From positions 7,268,818 to 7,332,817 of the forward strand of contig NC_034412.1 of the NCBI RefSeq assembly GCF_002078875.1: a stretch of DNA of 64,000 nucleotides, given 5' to 3'. The notes under the pieces are model-generated. The model was not told the DNA's origin, searched no databases, and saw only the letters and a list, made by a program, of their open reading frames with translations. This DNA is from Numida meleagris. Lineage: Eukaryota; Chordata; Aves; Galliformes; Numididae. Shown in pieces: positions 1-13,800 of this stretch; position 1 is the stretch's first letter; the number at the start of each line of letters is the position of its first letter. Position numbers and translations under genes: made by a program.

Positions 1-3000
1 TTGGAAGTGGCGGTGTTGACACTGGTGACACTAATCTCCTCTTTATCTTGTTTTGATTAAAAGGATATTTGAATATTATTTTTGGCAAACTTTTATCTAG
101 CCTCAAAGGGGTTCCCTCGTAGCAGCTACAGAGAGAAATGACCATAATAAACACATTGTAAGATACACTTATATCATACATTATAGCCACTGTTGATGTA
201 CTCCAAGAATGCAAAATACTCCCGAAGAAATCAAATGAGCTTGTGTTCAGTGCCAAATGTTTGCTAACCGAGCTGTGTGAATGATTTCAGCTGTGTAAAG
301 GAAACGGCGTTCGATTATTCAGTAATTCAGTTGGAAATGTGCACGGTTAGGAGAAAACTGAGGGCAGTTTTATGAAAAATGACTATTTTCTATAAAAGCA
401 CATCTACCTTTTTCTTTATGTATTTTTTGCCATGTCAAATTGCTGGGTTAGCATTCTTTCAAACCTTATTTTTTATACTTTACATGGTATTAGGCTTACA
501 AAATTTCATTATCAAAGTACACAACAAAAAAGCATCATTTTGCTGTATAGAATGTGCAAATATGTATAAATGTTCCACAGAGCGTGTGTGCTGTGTAAAT
601 CTGTGTGTTCTTAGTTACCACAGGACAAGTTACAGGGAAATGGTGTCACACACTAGAAAAAATATCACAGTCAGGGAACATACTTATGTTGTGCTGTTCT
701 TTTGCCATTTTTCCACTTAAAGCAGTGGACCAAGAGTGTGCAATAGACCTTCTGCACTATGTATTTATGCATGTGTTTGCTATGTATTTAAGCCCCCTGT
801 TTTCTTAGGTGCTGGATTAAGCTTTAGGTCTCAGTTTCTTCTTCCAACAGTGTTAACCTACTGCTTCTCTTCTTCATCCCTGTGGAATGTGCTTATAAAT
901 TATATTGACTGGTTTTAAGCTTGCTTTCCTCAGATCCTAGGATGCTTATTTTTATTCTAAAATATGGATTAAGGTGTCTGATTTTAGGTTTCAGATGGCA
1001 AATATACTTTCATTTGCGAGCAATGGGATTCTTAGATGCTCAGTAAAATCATATCTGTTTTTCTGCACTCTATTTCAGACAAGCTGTTTTAATTATCCAG
1101 AGTTAGAAACACATCCCAAACTAAAGCCTGTGCTTTGGATTTGTTTATACTCAGTCTTATTGCTCAGTCAAATATAGAGTCACATGGTGTAATATGGTGG
1201 AATTATTGGCTGTAATTCCGTTTGCTTTCCATCCTCTCAACACGTGCTTGTATGATTTTCAGATAACTTATGTTTCACTTGAGCTGCTAATTCTTTTTCC
1301 CTTCCTAAGCTGCAAGTGTCTCTGTCCCGTCAATCATCTGATTTCACAGGTGGTACCTTCTTTCTGTTCTTCAACTTCTCGAGATTCACAGACAGGGACT
1401 TTCTGCTCCCACTGGCTGCTACTTCTCTGCATTGGGTACCTCTTCAAAACTGTTGCTTCTGAGAAATCCCTATGATCTTGTCCTTCTAGCTTTTACTCTT
1501 TATGAGAAGTTACTTTTGGGACTGTTGGTCACATACAGATATTGAGGTTGCATAGATTGCCTCTCTGTGGGACACAATGATAACAGGCAAAACGTTCAGT
1601 AATTCTGTCTGCAGTGACACACTGCAGTAGTTACACTCCTCCTCAACATGCATCTCCTAAGACTTGGAGCTCATATGATCATGTCCTTGCTTTTGAGTTT
1701 CAGAAGTTAGGATGAGAGCGCTCAAATTTTCTACTTCTATACATTGAAGTTCCTCATCTTTTGGTACATCAGAGAAGTCCCTTCTCTCATCAGGAAGTGC
1801 ATTTTGAGATGAGAATGCATGCTGTCTTGTTCTTGCTTGTTTGTTTTGTATAGGTCACTCCTCAAAACAAAGCATCAGCAGTCAGGTGTCACAGATTGTT
1901 GCAGCTCAGTGCTCAGTACCTCATGGTCACCTTTGTAGGGTGCATTGTCAAATTCAGTACTTTCCTTTGTATTTTCTGGTGGTTTTTGTCATACATGACA
2001 CTCAAAAACAAACTGTTTAGGGCTTCTGATTGCAACTGTTGCTCTTCCATAGAGGCGCACTGCAGGTTCTGAACTGAAGTTCTAAATATTTTTGTCCTCT
2101 CCTCAAGCCTACGTCTCAACATGTTAACAATCAATGCCTGTGAAAAATACACTGAACTAGTATCCCCTGGCTAAGTCATCCTTGACTTGACATCTGTGGA
2201 GGAAAGGCTGTTTGTCTTTAAGACCTGTTTTTAAGCTCCTTGAGCAAGAATGGACTGTTATGTGAAACTGCAGTGACACCTTCCCTGACAGCAGGCAAAC
2301 TAACGTGCTGTTATATTTTCAAACAAGCTGCAGCAGACCAGAGGACGCTCCTTCTCCCTCCACTGATAGTTGTCATTGTGAAGTCCTTGCTACAGACGTT
2401 CTCCTTGGTTGTGCTCTCAATCACAGCACAGAGCAGGAGCAGTGCAAACACACCTGGTGGCTGGTTTGGTGGAGATAGTGACATGGAAAAGGAAGTTTAA
2501 GGGTATATTGATTTTTAAGTACTATAGTATGATTAAAATTTTAGATCATATTAAAATAATAGAGTTACAATACTATCTGAAGTCTATAAGCTTTCCTATA
2601 TTTAAAATCTTTTCATTAGTATGTGTCAGTTGAGCCAATGCCTGTAAAACATTTTAAAATCTAATTGATGGATGTTAATAACATTGGTTAAGAGAATCTT
2701 CTGTAATATTGTTTTTGTTTTTTTTAAATAGCATTTTCAGAAGGTAGTGCCTTGGCTTCTCAAGGCCTCTTTTGTTTTGGGGCCCTTTATGGAAAGCTCT
2801 GTTATGTCCATTTGTCGTTTTGATATAAAATAGTTCATTTATATGCTTCTTGGAGCAGTCATTGCACAAGTTACCGATCTACTCCACAAAGATGCAGTTA
2901 AAGTATTTGCTGTTCTTCCAGCACTCCTCTTCACAAGGACTCTTGGAAATCACCAAGCCCTTGAATTGACTGAACTAAACCCAAACTACATTTTGCCATA

Positions 3001-6000
3001 ATAAATTATTGGGTTTGGTTTTGCTTTTTTTTTCCAGATTTGACGCTAAAATATTACATATTTAGTTTGTATATATGTATTAGGTGTTTTGTAGGATGTA
3101 CACATTTTATATCAACCATGAAACCAAATGAAACATCCCAAAATAAAACAGAGGTGATAGATGGCTTTCTGGCTCCTATTCAAAATGCCTATTCTGTTGT
3201 GGAGTACTTATTATGAATGCTTGCTAACAAAAAGGCAGGCATCTTACATTATACAAATACTTAAAGGCTTGCACCCAGAGACAACAGAAAGAAACAAGAG
3301 GTGATTTTGTATACGTAGTCCTTGTCGTCTCCTTCACCTCTCCTGGGAAGGAGCTATGACATGACATAGTCGGATTTGAAGGTTGCTCTTCAAATTTCCT
3401 CTCACCTTCAAGTGAGTAACCCATGTCATGCATCAGAAAGCTGTCATCTTGACATCCAGTGATGTCTTTCAAGATGGCTTGAAATAGGTCTTTTTGTTGG
3501 AAAGAAATTGAAATCATTCTTACAAAAGTTAAAATTGAATTTGATTACTTTTTTATTCTTGTATGCATTTTCAAACCAACATTCAGGTTAAGGAAAAGCT
3601 AAACTTAAGGACATGTGCGTAACAGCACACAGCAGCTTTGAGAGACTCCAGCTGGAAGTTTTCCTTTGTGAAATCAGTTTTATCCTTTTGTATCATTAGA
3701 CTGATTTCTTGCTGGGAAGAATGCTACATTATTTCAGAAGTATTAAAATTTAAACTCATTTCTCAAGGAATACTGCAAGTAAGTGTTTGGGGTGTTTGTC
3801 CCATAATGATTAACAGAGCCATTTTTCAGTGTCTGAAGTATTGCAGTGAGAAATTTTCAAGAACAAATGTATATGGGGATGAATATATGCCTTAGAAAAA
3901 ATTATGAATCTGACAAAGTGAATTTTAAGACAGTTGTAGCTGCATTTACTTGCAGTTCTTCCCAGCACAAATTTGTATTACAATTGTGGATAATTGTTTA
4001 AAGTGCGATTTTAAATCAGCTAGAAATGATGTCAGTACATTTCCTTTTTATTCTGTTTTCTCTTTTCAACTCTCATATACATTAATAGCAGGTGTCCTTA
4101 TTTTGTCCAGTTAGAACAGATCTGTTCTGATTTTTTTCTGTCCATCTCTTTTGAATACTAAAACAGGGCAGTGATATCCAGAAGTGCAGCCGGTAGATTC
4201 AGAGGGATAAAAAAAAAATTAAAAATTTGAAAAAGCATTTGCTGTGGAATGCGACCTTCTGTTCGGATTTGACATTATCAACATCTGATACAGAGGAAAG
4301 CGTCCTCCGTGGTGGACGCATCTTTAGGACGAATGCATCCAACCTAGCTTTACCTAAACTGCATGAAAACTTTTTTCCTGACTAAATTAGTGAAGAGGAC
4401 TTGAAGACTGGATGGTCCTGCTGCTTGTTTGTAACCAAAACACAGGGATGCTTATATTTAAAACTAGAGGTACAGGTGACCTTCAGAAAGTAATACGAAT
4501 TTTCAAAGGCAGAAATCGAACTGGAGAGGATCTGCCAGTTGTGGTATCGTGTACTGCTGAATAAGCTTCTACAGCATTGCAAAAACTTTCAGCCACACCA
4601 AAACAGAACTAGATTTCTCTTTTAGTATTTATTTAAATAATAAGAAATAATGAATCTATTTTTGTTTTTATTTTAAAGTGCTTTCCAAGAAGGAACAAAA
4701 ACCAAAGAGTAATTCTGTGTCTTTCTCAGCAATGTATTTAATGCTCTGCAAACTGCACTTAATTGTACAGCAATCCAAAGTTTTCAATATCTTTCCTTGC
4801 AGGAGCTAAAAATTCTGATAAAAGTAAGAGGGTTTTGCTTTTAGGCAGAATGGCCTCCCTTTTCCATCTCAACATCACTAAAACCAGCTATGGAATGGAG
4901 CCAAGCTCCTATTAATGCGCTTCGACTATCTCAAAAATACAAGCACAAATTTATTTTATTTTGTAGTGACAAATGCTTTTCCCTCCTAATTTTGTGGGAG
5001 TGTTTTTCCCCCAGAAGGAATAAATTACACATTCTGGAAATAAGTTAGTCATTCAAAAGTTCAGAATTCATGAAGCTGTTCCAGCAGAGAATGGTTACGG
5101 AATTGCAGCAAAATCTCAAGGTCACTGGGAATATTCTTTGGGGTATTCTTATGTGGCTTATCTGTGCTCACATGCCTAATTTTTTTTTCAGTGCAAAGAA
5201 TAGCCACTTGCAGAGAATGGAAGCCTTAGCCCGGCCCTGTGCCATCCCTTATTCAAGTTCTTTTATACTCCTCTTTTTAAAGAAGCTGTCAAGTTCTTTT
5301 CTGAGGCTGACAGGAAAGGCCAAATCTGCAGTACAGGAAGAGAGGCAAAAAAGAAACTTTTTGTGTTGATGTTTTACTAAGTGAGCTAAGGAGAATTTTA
5401 GAATCATGTAATTTACTCTGGAGGCATTTACTGTACATAGCTATAGTGATGGTAATTTCTTTCATTGTGGAAGTGAAAAGATAACCATCAATCAGTTGTC
5501 AATTGGTCAATTGCAGAAGTGATGAAAAGAAACTGGTAGGAACAATCACTTCTGTGGCTACCTAGACTATTTGGGGTTTTAAGGAAAATATGGGAACTGG
5601 AGTCTGTAGAAATGGAACGAGGTTGGAACGTAAAAAATAAGTTGTGCGGGGGTAATGGAGCACTGAAATACTGTATTTATTTTGCGTGTGTGTGTAGTGT
5701 GGAAGGGCTGCAAAAATAGAGCACAGTTCAGTATGCACGGGAGGACCTTTAAACCGAGCGTGCTGAGAGCTGACATGGTGCAAGTACACGGGATTTTTAA
5801 ACAGAGGTTTGAGGATGGAAGAATATTCTGTAAAACTTCAGCAAAAAAAAATCAAAATTATTTCAGATATCGTTATACGCCCAACAGTAACTGCGGTTAG
5901 AAATGCGTGTGCAGGAAGATACAGCTGGTTGCAGAATAGGAGATACATTATTATGTTTAAGTTGCAAAGTATTATAAGAAACAAAATGTGAAGCTAGATG

Positions 6001-6455
6001 TAGAGCTGTTTTTAAATATGTAATGTGAAAGTTGTTTTTAAAAGGAGCCTGATGGCACAGGGCAGCACAAACGCTCGGCGATTTAACAGTTATTTAAGTG
6101 GCATGAAAGACATCTATTTCATTACATATGCATATTGCAGAGGGGAGGGCAAGCTTAGAACAGAAGTAAGAGAAAGCTTTAATTCATTTATTTATGAAAA
6201 GAGTTCAAACATTACTGATACGGGGTGGTTTATGCTGTGGTGTTTTGTTTGGGGTTTTCTTCCCCCCTTCTGTGGTAGGTAATAAAAAGGATTACAGGCC
6301 CTCCAGAAGGATGAGATATCATCAGTTTGTAATCCAGCCCGTGGTTTCCTAGATACCGTATTGTCTATTCTGTTCCGCTATGTGAAAAATGTTGAATATC
6401 AACAATGGGTTTCAGTGCTGTATTGTTGAGTTTTGTATGAACTAATCTAGCTTCA

Positions 6456-6457
<2 letters not shown>
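1..6457. other. AT-rich gene-free DNA
   Basis: No gene, RNA or mobile element recognised. Open frames are short, overlapping and without family features. A POU-like ATTACATATGCATATTGC near 6121-6138 lies in a segment (6020-6200) that could be conserved. The rest shows no structure beyond short A/T runs. Confidence 0.7.

Positions 6458-6487
<30 letters not shown>
6458..6487. repeat. Poly(A) tract, 30 A
   Basis: Thirty consecutive A bases on the plus strand, flanked by CTTCACT and CTACAGC. No target-site duplication or nearby AATAAA was found, so a retrocopy tail is not supported. Confidence 0.95.
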
Positions 6488-6489
<2 letters not shown>

Positions 6490-7156
6490 ACAGCTTTGGA
6501 CAAAAGTCTATAGCCAGTGCATTCGTAACTCCCCATGCACAAGAGCTGACTGTGGCTCTGGGAAGGCATTTTACTCATTTGCTTTCTTTTTTCTTATAGT
6601 CTTCTTATCCAGTTCTCAGGTGTTTACCACCTATTAGAATTTCACCTGTGTGGGTACTGTGTTTGAGAAAGTCCCAGGACTTGACAGCCGTATAGGCCTC
6701 ATAAAAGGCAGCTCTGTTCTGGGTTTGAAAGGTAAGCTTTTGCCTAAGTCCTCTGCTGTCTGTGCTTTGGGATGCTAACTTTATTGGCCTAGTTCTTAAA
6801 CTTTGCAGCTTATCGCTCATTTGGAGCTTTTGCAGAGGGCGAGTGAGGGGAGCAGGTTTCTGCCTAACAGGGAAAATAACCATTCTTGGAGTGAGAGGTG
6901 ATGGGGTTAGTGGGGATGGATTTGAATGAAATGTGCTTTTCATCTTAAAGAAACGAAATTGTAACTAACTACTGAAAGCAAGGAGTGCGTTACCTGCAAA
7001 ATGAGGTGTTTCAGGAGCAGGTATTCTGCAAACGCGTATGCTCCAAAGACAGGGTAAGGGTAAAAGGGAAAGTGTTTGACCTGTGGGCACGGTATTTCCA
7101 GGGCAGGCAGAGTGCAGTCACTGATGTGCTTTTGAGCTGCTTTGCACTGGCTTGTT

Positions 7157-7213
7157 TTCACTTTTTCTTTCTCTCTTTCTCTTTTTCTCTTTCTTTCTTT
7201 TTCTCGTTCTTTT
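7157..7213. repeat. Polypyrimidine CT-rich tract
   Basis: An almost uninterrupted C/T run on the plus strand built from CTTT and CTCT units. Low-complexity sequence with no gene content. Confidence 0.9.
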
Positions 7214-7379
7214 GGTCTCAGAACTGTCTTAATGCTTTGTGGAAATGCTACTGGGGGTGCTGTTTGCTTGGAATAAAGTAGGTGGAGGACAACTGAGGGT
7301 AAATAAGATTCACAATCAGAAAGATTCTGTCAGTAGTCCAGTTTCTGAAAGAATTTGTGCTGTTTTCCTCTTCAAGTAT

Positions 7380-7760
7380 ATTTTTCCAAGATTTATTAAA
7401 TGAATTCAACTTTAATAATTACAAGTGAGAGATCCTGTAGCAATCAGCATGCAAATATGTATAAGCTGCGGTGAACTAGATTAGATGCACAGCAAGTATT
7501 GATTTATAAACATAAAAATGTATTGTTAAATCCTGAACTTTAATGTATGCATTTTATCTTGAAACACTTTTACCTTTTTAATTACAAATTATTTTCTATT
7601 TGGATCATAAGATTGTGAATTATTTGAATTGCTTAGAAGAGTGACTTAATAAGCAAATAGTTTCATGCTTACTGTAAATGTGGGACGTTGTTTGTTTTTA
7701 TGGAGTAACAAATTCCACAACCTTTATGTATTTATTTTAACGTAAGTAATGTGCTGACAT
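7380..7760. promoter_or_regulatory. Candidate conserved non-coding element with octamer
   Basis: An AT-rich block about 48 kb upstream of SOX2 with a perfect octamer ATGCAAAT (7449-7456), TTTAATAATTACAAG, ATGTATTGTTAAATCC and TTTTTAATTACAAATT. No repeat family is recognised. Function is speculative. Confidence 0.3.
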
Positions 7761-10410
7761 CTCAATAATAAGAGACCAGCTTCCAAAAATCCTCTACACG
7801 TTTCCCTGTCTCTCTGGAAGATTTTTGCAGAGGTATGCCAGCTCTCAACATCTCTTTTCCCTGCTACAGTGTGAATGTTTTTCCCATCCCCCTTTTAACC
7901 CAGGAATTAGAAGAAAGTACAGATGATGCTTGCTTAACCCTGCATTTAGTGCCAAGCAGTGATGTGCTCCCTATGAAACCATTTCTGACCCTCTGCTTGC
8001 AGTGGTGAGCCTGAATTTTTCCCCTTCCTTGCCCATCATTGTCAGTCAATTATGGGATGGAACTGAACCAGAAAATCTGGTACAGTCTGGCAATTAGTAC
8101 AAAGGGTTTCCAGTCTAGTGTGAAGACAGAGATGCAAGAGCCCCAGCAGCTAGAGAAATAGTTTTGATTGGCCATGGACATTGCCTTTTAGTGCTGCTTG
8201 GTTACTTCCTAAAGATACTGGCTCTTCTACCCTACAGGTCTTCTCCTTAAAGTACTGCATTACGGGCCTACTTTTTATAAGTCTTTTGGGAAGTGGGGGG
8301 GTCTTCTTTTTTTAGCTCTAGCTTCTCCCATTTGCAGACTGTCATTTTAACCCATCAAACAGACACATTTTGACTTGAACAACAAAGAACCAAGTTATCA
8401 ACATTCACAGAAACTGACATTTTTAATTCAGGCTTCATTATGTCTTTGGTTTCTGACAGTGAGCTACAAAGACATTTAAAGTTTTCTTTTTTTTTCATTT
8501 TAAATTCAGCATTGGGATGTTTATCTTTCTTTTAATGCTCATATTTCCCTTTCTACCTTTATTCTTTGGTAATACATAATTAGCATTATCAAAACCATCA
8601 GCTATTATCCACTATGACTTTTGACCTTCATTCTTATCTATCTTTTATTTTATAAAATAAATTGCAACATAAATTCTGTTTGTTACATCATTACATTAAA
8701 ACGTAATTAAGCTCATTAGTATGTTCATCACAAAAATAATCTCTCCTGATATTAAAAAGATTGAATGGATGTTTACACATATGTAAGCTTTTCAATATCT
8801 GGTATTGTAAAATGAGAATTAATAATGAAACAAAAATTATAATTAAAAAATAACGTACAGAATTTAGCGCTTGTCATATATACCCAGCATTTTCAGGAGT
8901 TACCATTGAGTCTGTAGCTGTCATTTCCTCGTAGCATGTGAGCAAAAAATATCTCGTACAAGTTTGACTGAAGTTTAGAAGAAGAGCCAGTTGTACCACA
9001 TGAAAAACTTAGACAATTATTTCCAAGAAATCTGGTGACTTCGCTGAATGCATGAAGACAGTTCTCAGTCAACTTTTGCAGAGAACTAAAATGGAGTATA
9101 ATTAGATAGCAGTGCTAGCAGTTGCCAATGTAATAGGAACATCGGGCATTCAACCATAACCATAGTGTTTTGTTTGTGAGAGTTTTTGTTTTCATACGAG
9201 TCAGCAGTTTCAGTTTTATGCTTGGGTAGCTGTGTATTTGGGATGTTGTCTTTTGTAGTTGGAAAAAAAAAAAGTAAACGCGTGATCTAATCTTCATGTG
9301 TATATGTGAAATATTACAAATACATGCTCGGAGTTTATATTGGCTTTTTTTCTTGATTCTCTCTCTCTGCACAGCACTACTGTGGGAATCCCTGAAGGTG
9401 GCTTTAGAAGCATGATGGCAGAATTTTCCATTCAGTACTTAAATGTTCTTTTGCTCTATTAATGGCAAGCAGTAGAGTAGCAGGGGTTCTAAGTGTGATG
9501 ACAAGATTAGCACACTGCCCACTTCAATCAGGCACCTCCTGTTTTTGTATTTATCACTCATCCTTCCCAGTTGACTGATGGCTGTCACTCAATGGCTTTC
9601 TTTGGCTAGAAAGAGCAAGAACTTCCTGTAAAGATGTCATCAGTGTTGTTGAATTCCAAAGTAGGTCACCTGCACTGAAAGTCTACACAGAACAACAAAT
9701 CAGTAGCTTCCCTTGTAGATCTTTTGATAGTGTGCATGGGAAAGGATGCAATAGTGTTGCGTATTTCACCAGGAAGATGGTAGCATGGTGTATGTCAAAA
9801 TTTAATCTGGTTACTGGTAGCACATCACCAAAGGATGCACTGACGATGCTATTGATAAGAATCCTACTGAAAAAAATATTTGTTTTTATTTAAAAAAAAA
9901 AAAACAAAGCAAATGGTAGTACACATTCTAGTACAAGGAGAAAGCAAATGATGACTGATTTTGTCTTGGACCAAACAATTGTTATAAAGGCACAAGAATA
10001 ATTGAATTTTTTAATTATGTGCGTTTCAAAAGATAATGAGTAATGACACTGAAGAATACACACTCCAAATACACTTTAGTTTGATTTTTTTTTCTATTGT
10101 TTAAATTCTGTTGTCTTCAGTGACCAAGAAAATTTGGCTTTGAACAGGGACTACCACATCTTAATTTGTTACTCATCAGTCATGGGATTATTGGCCTTCA
10201 CGTCTGTAACAGACAAACCTAGCTGCGCTATGAGCTTTTATGGTGGGTCACTCAGTTCACATATTTGTTATTTTCAATTAAATATCTTTTTATGGGTTTC
10301 ATCACTTTCTACTATAGAATGCTTTTATCATTATAAAAATGTTTTCATTTTTCCCTCTTTCTTTTTCAAACTCTACTATGCCTATAAAATATTTATATGT
10401 AATTAAAAAT

Positions 10411-10838
10411 AATTCATAGTTCATGGAATCGTAGAATCCTTAGAGTTGGAAGGGACCTTTAAAGATCATCTAGTTCAACTCCCCTGCAATGAACAGAGAC
10501 ATCCACAGCTAGATCAGGGTGCTCAGAGCCTGGCCCAGCCTGGCCTTGAATGTCTCCAGGGACAGGCCATCCACCACACCTCTGGGCAACCTGTTCCACT
10601 GCCTCACCACTCTCACTGTAAAAGACTTTTTCCTTATATCCAACCTAAATCTAACCTCTTTATGTCTGAAACCATTTCCCCTTGTCCTGTTACCACAGAT
10701 CCTGCTAAAAAGACTGTCCCCTTCTTTCCTATAGTTCCCCTTTAGATACTAAAAGGCTACTATCAGGTCACCTCAGAGTCTTCTCTTCTCCAGGCTGAGC
10801 AGCCCCCAGCTCTGTTTCACAGTATTCTTCATATGAGA
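10411..10838 (-). mobile_element. CR1 LINE, 5'-truncated copy
   Basis: The plus strand shows the reverse complement of a chicken CR1 3' end: degenerate 8-bp terminal repeats (TCATAG, CATGGAATCGTAGAATC), then GTTGGAAGGGACCTTTAAAG and ATCATCTAGTTCAACTCCCC, followed by CAGCCTGGCCTTGAATGTC, GGGCAACCTGTTCC and TCTTCTCCAGGCTGAGCAG. These are hallmark CR1 words. The element therefore lies on the minus strand with its 3' end near 10411. Only the last 430 bases are present, the usual result of truncated target-primed insertion. Any open frame across it is not a gene. Confidence 0.95.
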
Positions 10839-13800
10839 ATACTGAGGCATAGAAAGGCTGAGTGACATTGTTAGCTCTGGTGTAGGTTTGGAATATATCA
10901 GGTTTCCAATCTCAATGTATTGCAACGGCTTTGCTCAGTGGTGACGTAACTGCTTTCTGGGTTTCATGTTCTTTTTAGATCGTCCTTCAGCTTTAGTAAC
11001 TGCCATCTCCACTGAATGAATTCTGGACAAATTGACCAGCTGCAGGATCCACTCTTACTACCTTCAGTGTTACGGTTCTCTCATCTCAGTGGGGTGATGA
11101 TCAGGCCTTAATGCCTAACACCCACAACTGTCCAGCTCGTGAAACCCATTTCTTGGTGATCTGTCACACTACTGAAGAAGTTTGGTCAGTTGTTGGTTTC
11201 ATTGCTGTTCTAGAAAATCAAGCAGCATGTCAGTAGAGATGAGCTAGAACATATTTCTGTGCCATAGGTGACGCCATGAAAAACATACAGACAATGTGTT
11301 TCACATATATATAATATCTGTAACAACAGAAACCTCCCTCTGTTCTTGGTTTCTCATTTTCTGATGCATTTCTGAACTTATGGAATCAGCTGCATTCTTT
11401 GTGCATACAGATGTTGTCCTTACTCTGCTCTTAAACGTACCTGCAACTGGCTGCTTGGTCTGATGGTGTGGGAAATGAGTCAGGCTAAATGTGCTAGCAA
11501 AGCATTTCAGATTATTTGTCATGTGGAAGATTATGACAGTTCAAGCGCATTGCCTAAGCTATGATCTACCAGCTTTCCTGCTCCTGGAAATATTCCCTTC
11601 ATGTGACAGTTCCTCCTCAGCCCCTGTACTCATCCCTAGGGTGGGAAAAGCTGCTGATAAGTACACCCTATAAGAGTTCTTTAAAGGCATAGCAGAGGCT
11701 TAGGCTCCAGGTTCCCATTGACTTTTGGTTCAATTATCACCTAGCTGAAACTCAATAGGAGTAATGGACCCAATTCCTATATGCTATTGCAAATCTCCTG
11801 TCCCTGGTCTTACAGTGTGCTATGGAATGAGTGAGCATTGGCTGTTAGTAGGCCGTGATTAACAAAAATACAGATTGGATCAATGTATTTCACAAGGCTT
11901 TATACAAAGCTAAAGCAATTGGCATTTCATATAAAATGACTGGTTTCATATAAAGGAGAAAGGAAAAATGACTAGCAAAGACATGGTTTTCCAAAGGACA
12001 GATACCAAAAGTACAAGCAGAAACTATGCCACTGCAGGCAATGGCAGGCTGTGTACTGAGAAATATCTTCTGTTAACATGGGAGCCTTAACCAAAGACTC
12101 AGAAAGGAGTTCTATGGGAATCAATTAATGACATGTCTAAAGGTATATCATGAGCCTCCAGAGATTCAAGTAATCAAGACATGAAAATAAGATGCGACCA
12201 GCAAGATGCATGAAACTGCATTGCATGAGCATTTGAAGTAATAGGGTAACAAGGAAAAGACCCACTAGTCGACCGGAAGATGTGATGCCATTGACAAATG
12301 AGGCTAAATAAGAAGAGGTACGTAATTCCTGCAATATACAGTAGTTTACTTTTAAAAAGTCATTGTGACCCCAGCACAAATAATGTCTGTGACAAGAGGA
12401 TATGGATAATTTGCAATTTTTTGTAAGACTTTTTCTGATGTCCTAAGTGTTTCATGGCCTTGCAATGAGGACATGAATTCAAGAGGTGGCCTCTCCCTCA
12501 CTTCCATTTCACCTCTTCTTAGAATAATGCTTAAATTTTGCCTTTTCCCTCTGTGTCTTAATTGCATAACTGATTGTAATTTCTTTCTTTTTCCTTCTGT
12601 TCTTGTAATTATCTTCTCATTTCAGTCCCATGGATTTTCCCTCTTCCAGATTATTTAATTTTTTGATTTACTTAGTATGATATTCCTTGCTGTCGTCCAG
12701 ACCCTACTGACATTTTCTCGTGCCAGTTTCTGAACTGAGGAGATGGCTAAAAAGTGGTGTTGGTTTGTGTTATGCTGGCACTGACCAGAGCCAAACAAAT
12801 AAACCTTTGGCTTCTAGGGGGTTCTATGTATCTGCAAACAAAAATATGTTGATGACTGTGGAGACATTTTGCTCCTGATTTGTGTAGCTGTTCTGGCAGA
12901 AACCTCAAATGGATACACAGATACTTTAGCAAAACATCAATTTTTTTTATTTTTTTTTTGTCATTTGTTCATTTTTCTGAAATGGAAAAACAATCTGAGA
13001 TGCTTCGTATTTTTCATTAATAAAATGTCATTTTCAAGCAATCATGTCCATACTACTTTGGCTTAAAATATTCAAGAAATTGTTTTCAAAATTTCAGAAA
13101 ACACTGAAAAAAAAAAAACTTCCAAACTTCCAAAGCACTTCAAATTTTCCCTTTCCTTTCTTTGGAAGGATATTTAGTTTGTCAACTACTTCTGCCAGAA
13201 GAAGTGTAACTTCTGTTAGAGCCTTAATCAGATTAAGTTAGATCCACACTTTGCATGTTCTCCCAAGCTAATTCCCATGATCACTGTGCTTTAAAACCTT
13301 TATTAGAGGCTTTTGTTAAAAATGCATCACTTTACCGTTGTTATTCATCTGACAAGGGGAGTGGATTCAAATGTAGCCTTCTTTCAAAGCCGTGTTTGTC
13401 ACTGACCTTGGATGTTGGATCAAGAAGAGAATTAGTTTCTAAACTGTGTGCAATGCCAGGAACACTGGAGAGAGTTCTGACTGACTTCCTCCTAAGAGAG
13501 GTGATTTAAAAACCTCATCATCTGATGCATTACATCCATCGGAGCCAAAAATACTTGGGTGCTGTTAAAAGACATAGACTTTCAAAACTGGCTATTGTCT
13601 CTCTGGCAAGGAGTTGTCAAGATAAAATGAAGGAGGCATCACTGTGCAGGAGGGAATCTTGGGATCTCAGTTTGAAAGAGGAGATTGTGCTTTGAGATGC
13701 AGAAACTTCCTTCTTTGATTCATAAGCAAAGTGGAAGCAGAGTGACTGGTGATGATACCAGATTTTTCAGGACAATTAAGACAAAGGCATTTAGCATGAC

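Larger units (their letters stand above)
6488..10410. other. AT-rich gene-free DNA
   Basis: Apart from the CT tract at 7157 and the octamer block at 7380-7760, only AT-rich sequence is seen. The segment 8580-8880 has several homeodomain-type words (ACATAATTAGCATTATC, AAACGTAATTAAGC) and might be conserved. No coding evidence. Confidence 0.65.

Noticed and set aside
6458..6487. Poly(A) tract as a retrocopy tail
   Set aside because: No AATAAA within 30 bases upstream, no target-site duplication and no mRNA-like body.
10446..10745. 99-codon open frame
   Set aside because: Lies wholly inside the CR1 remnant and is antisense to the element.
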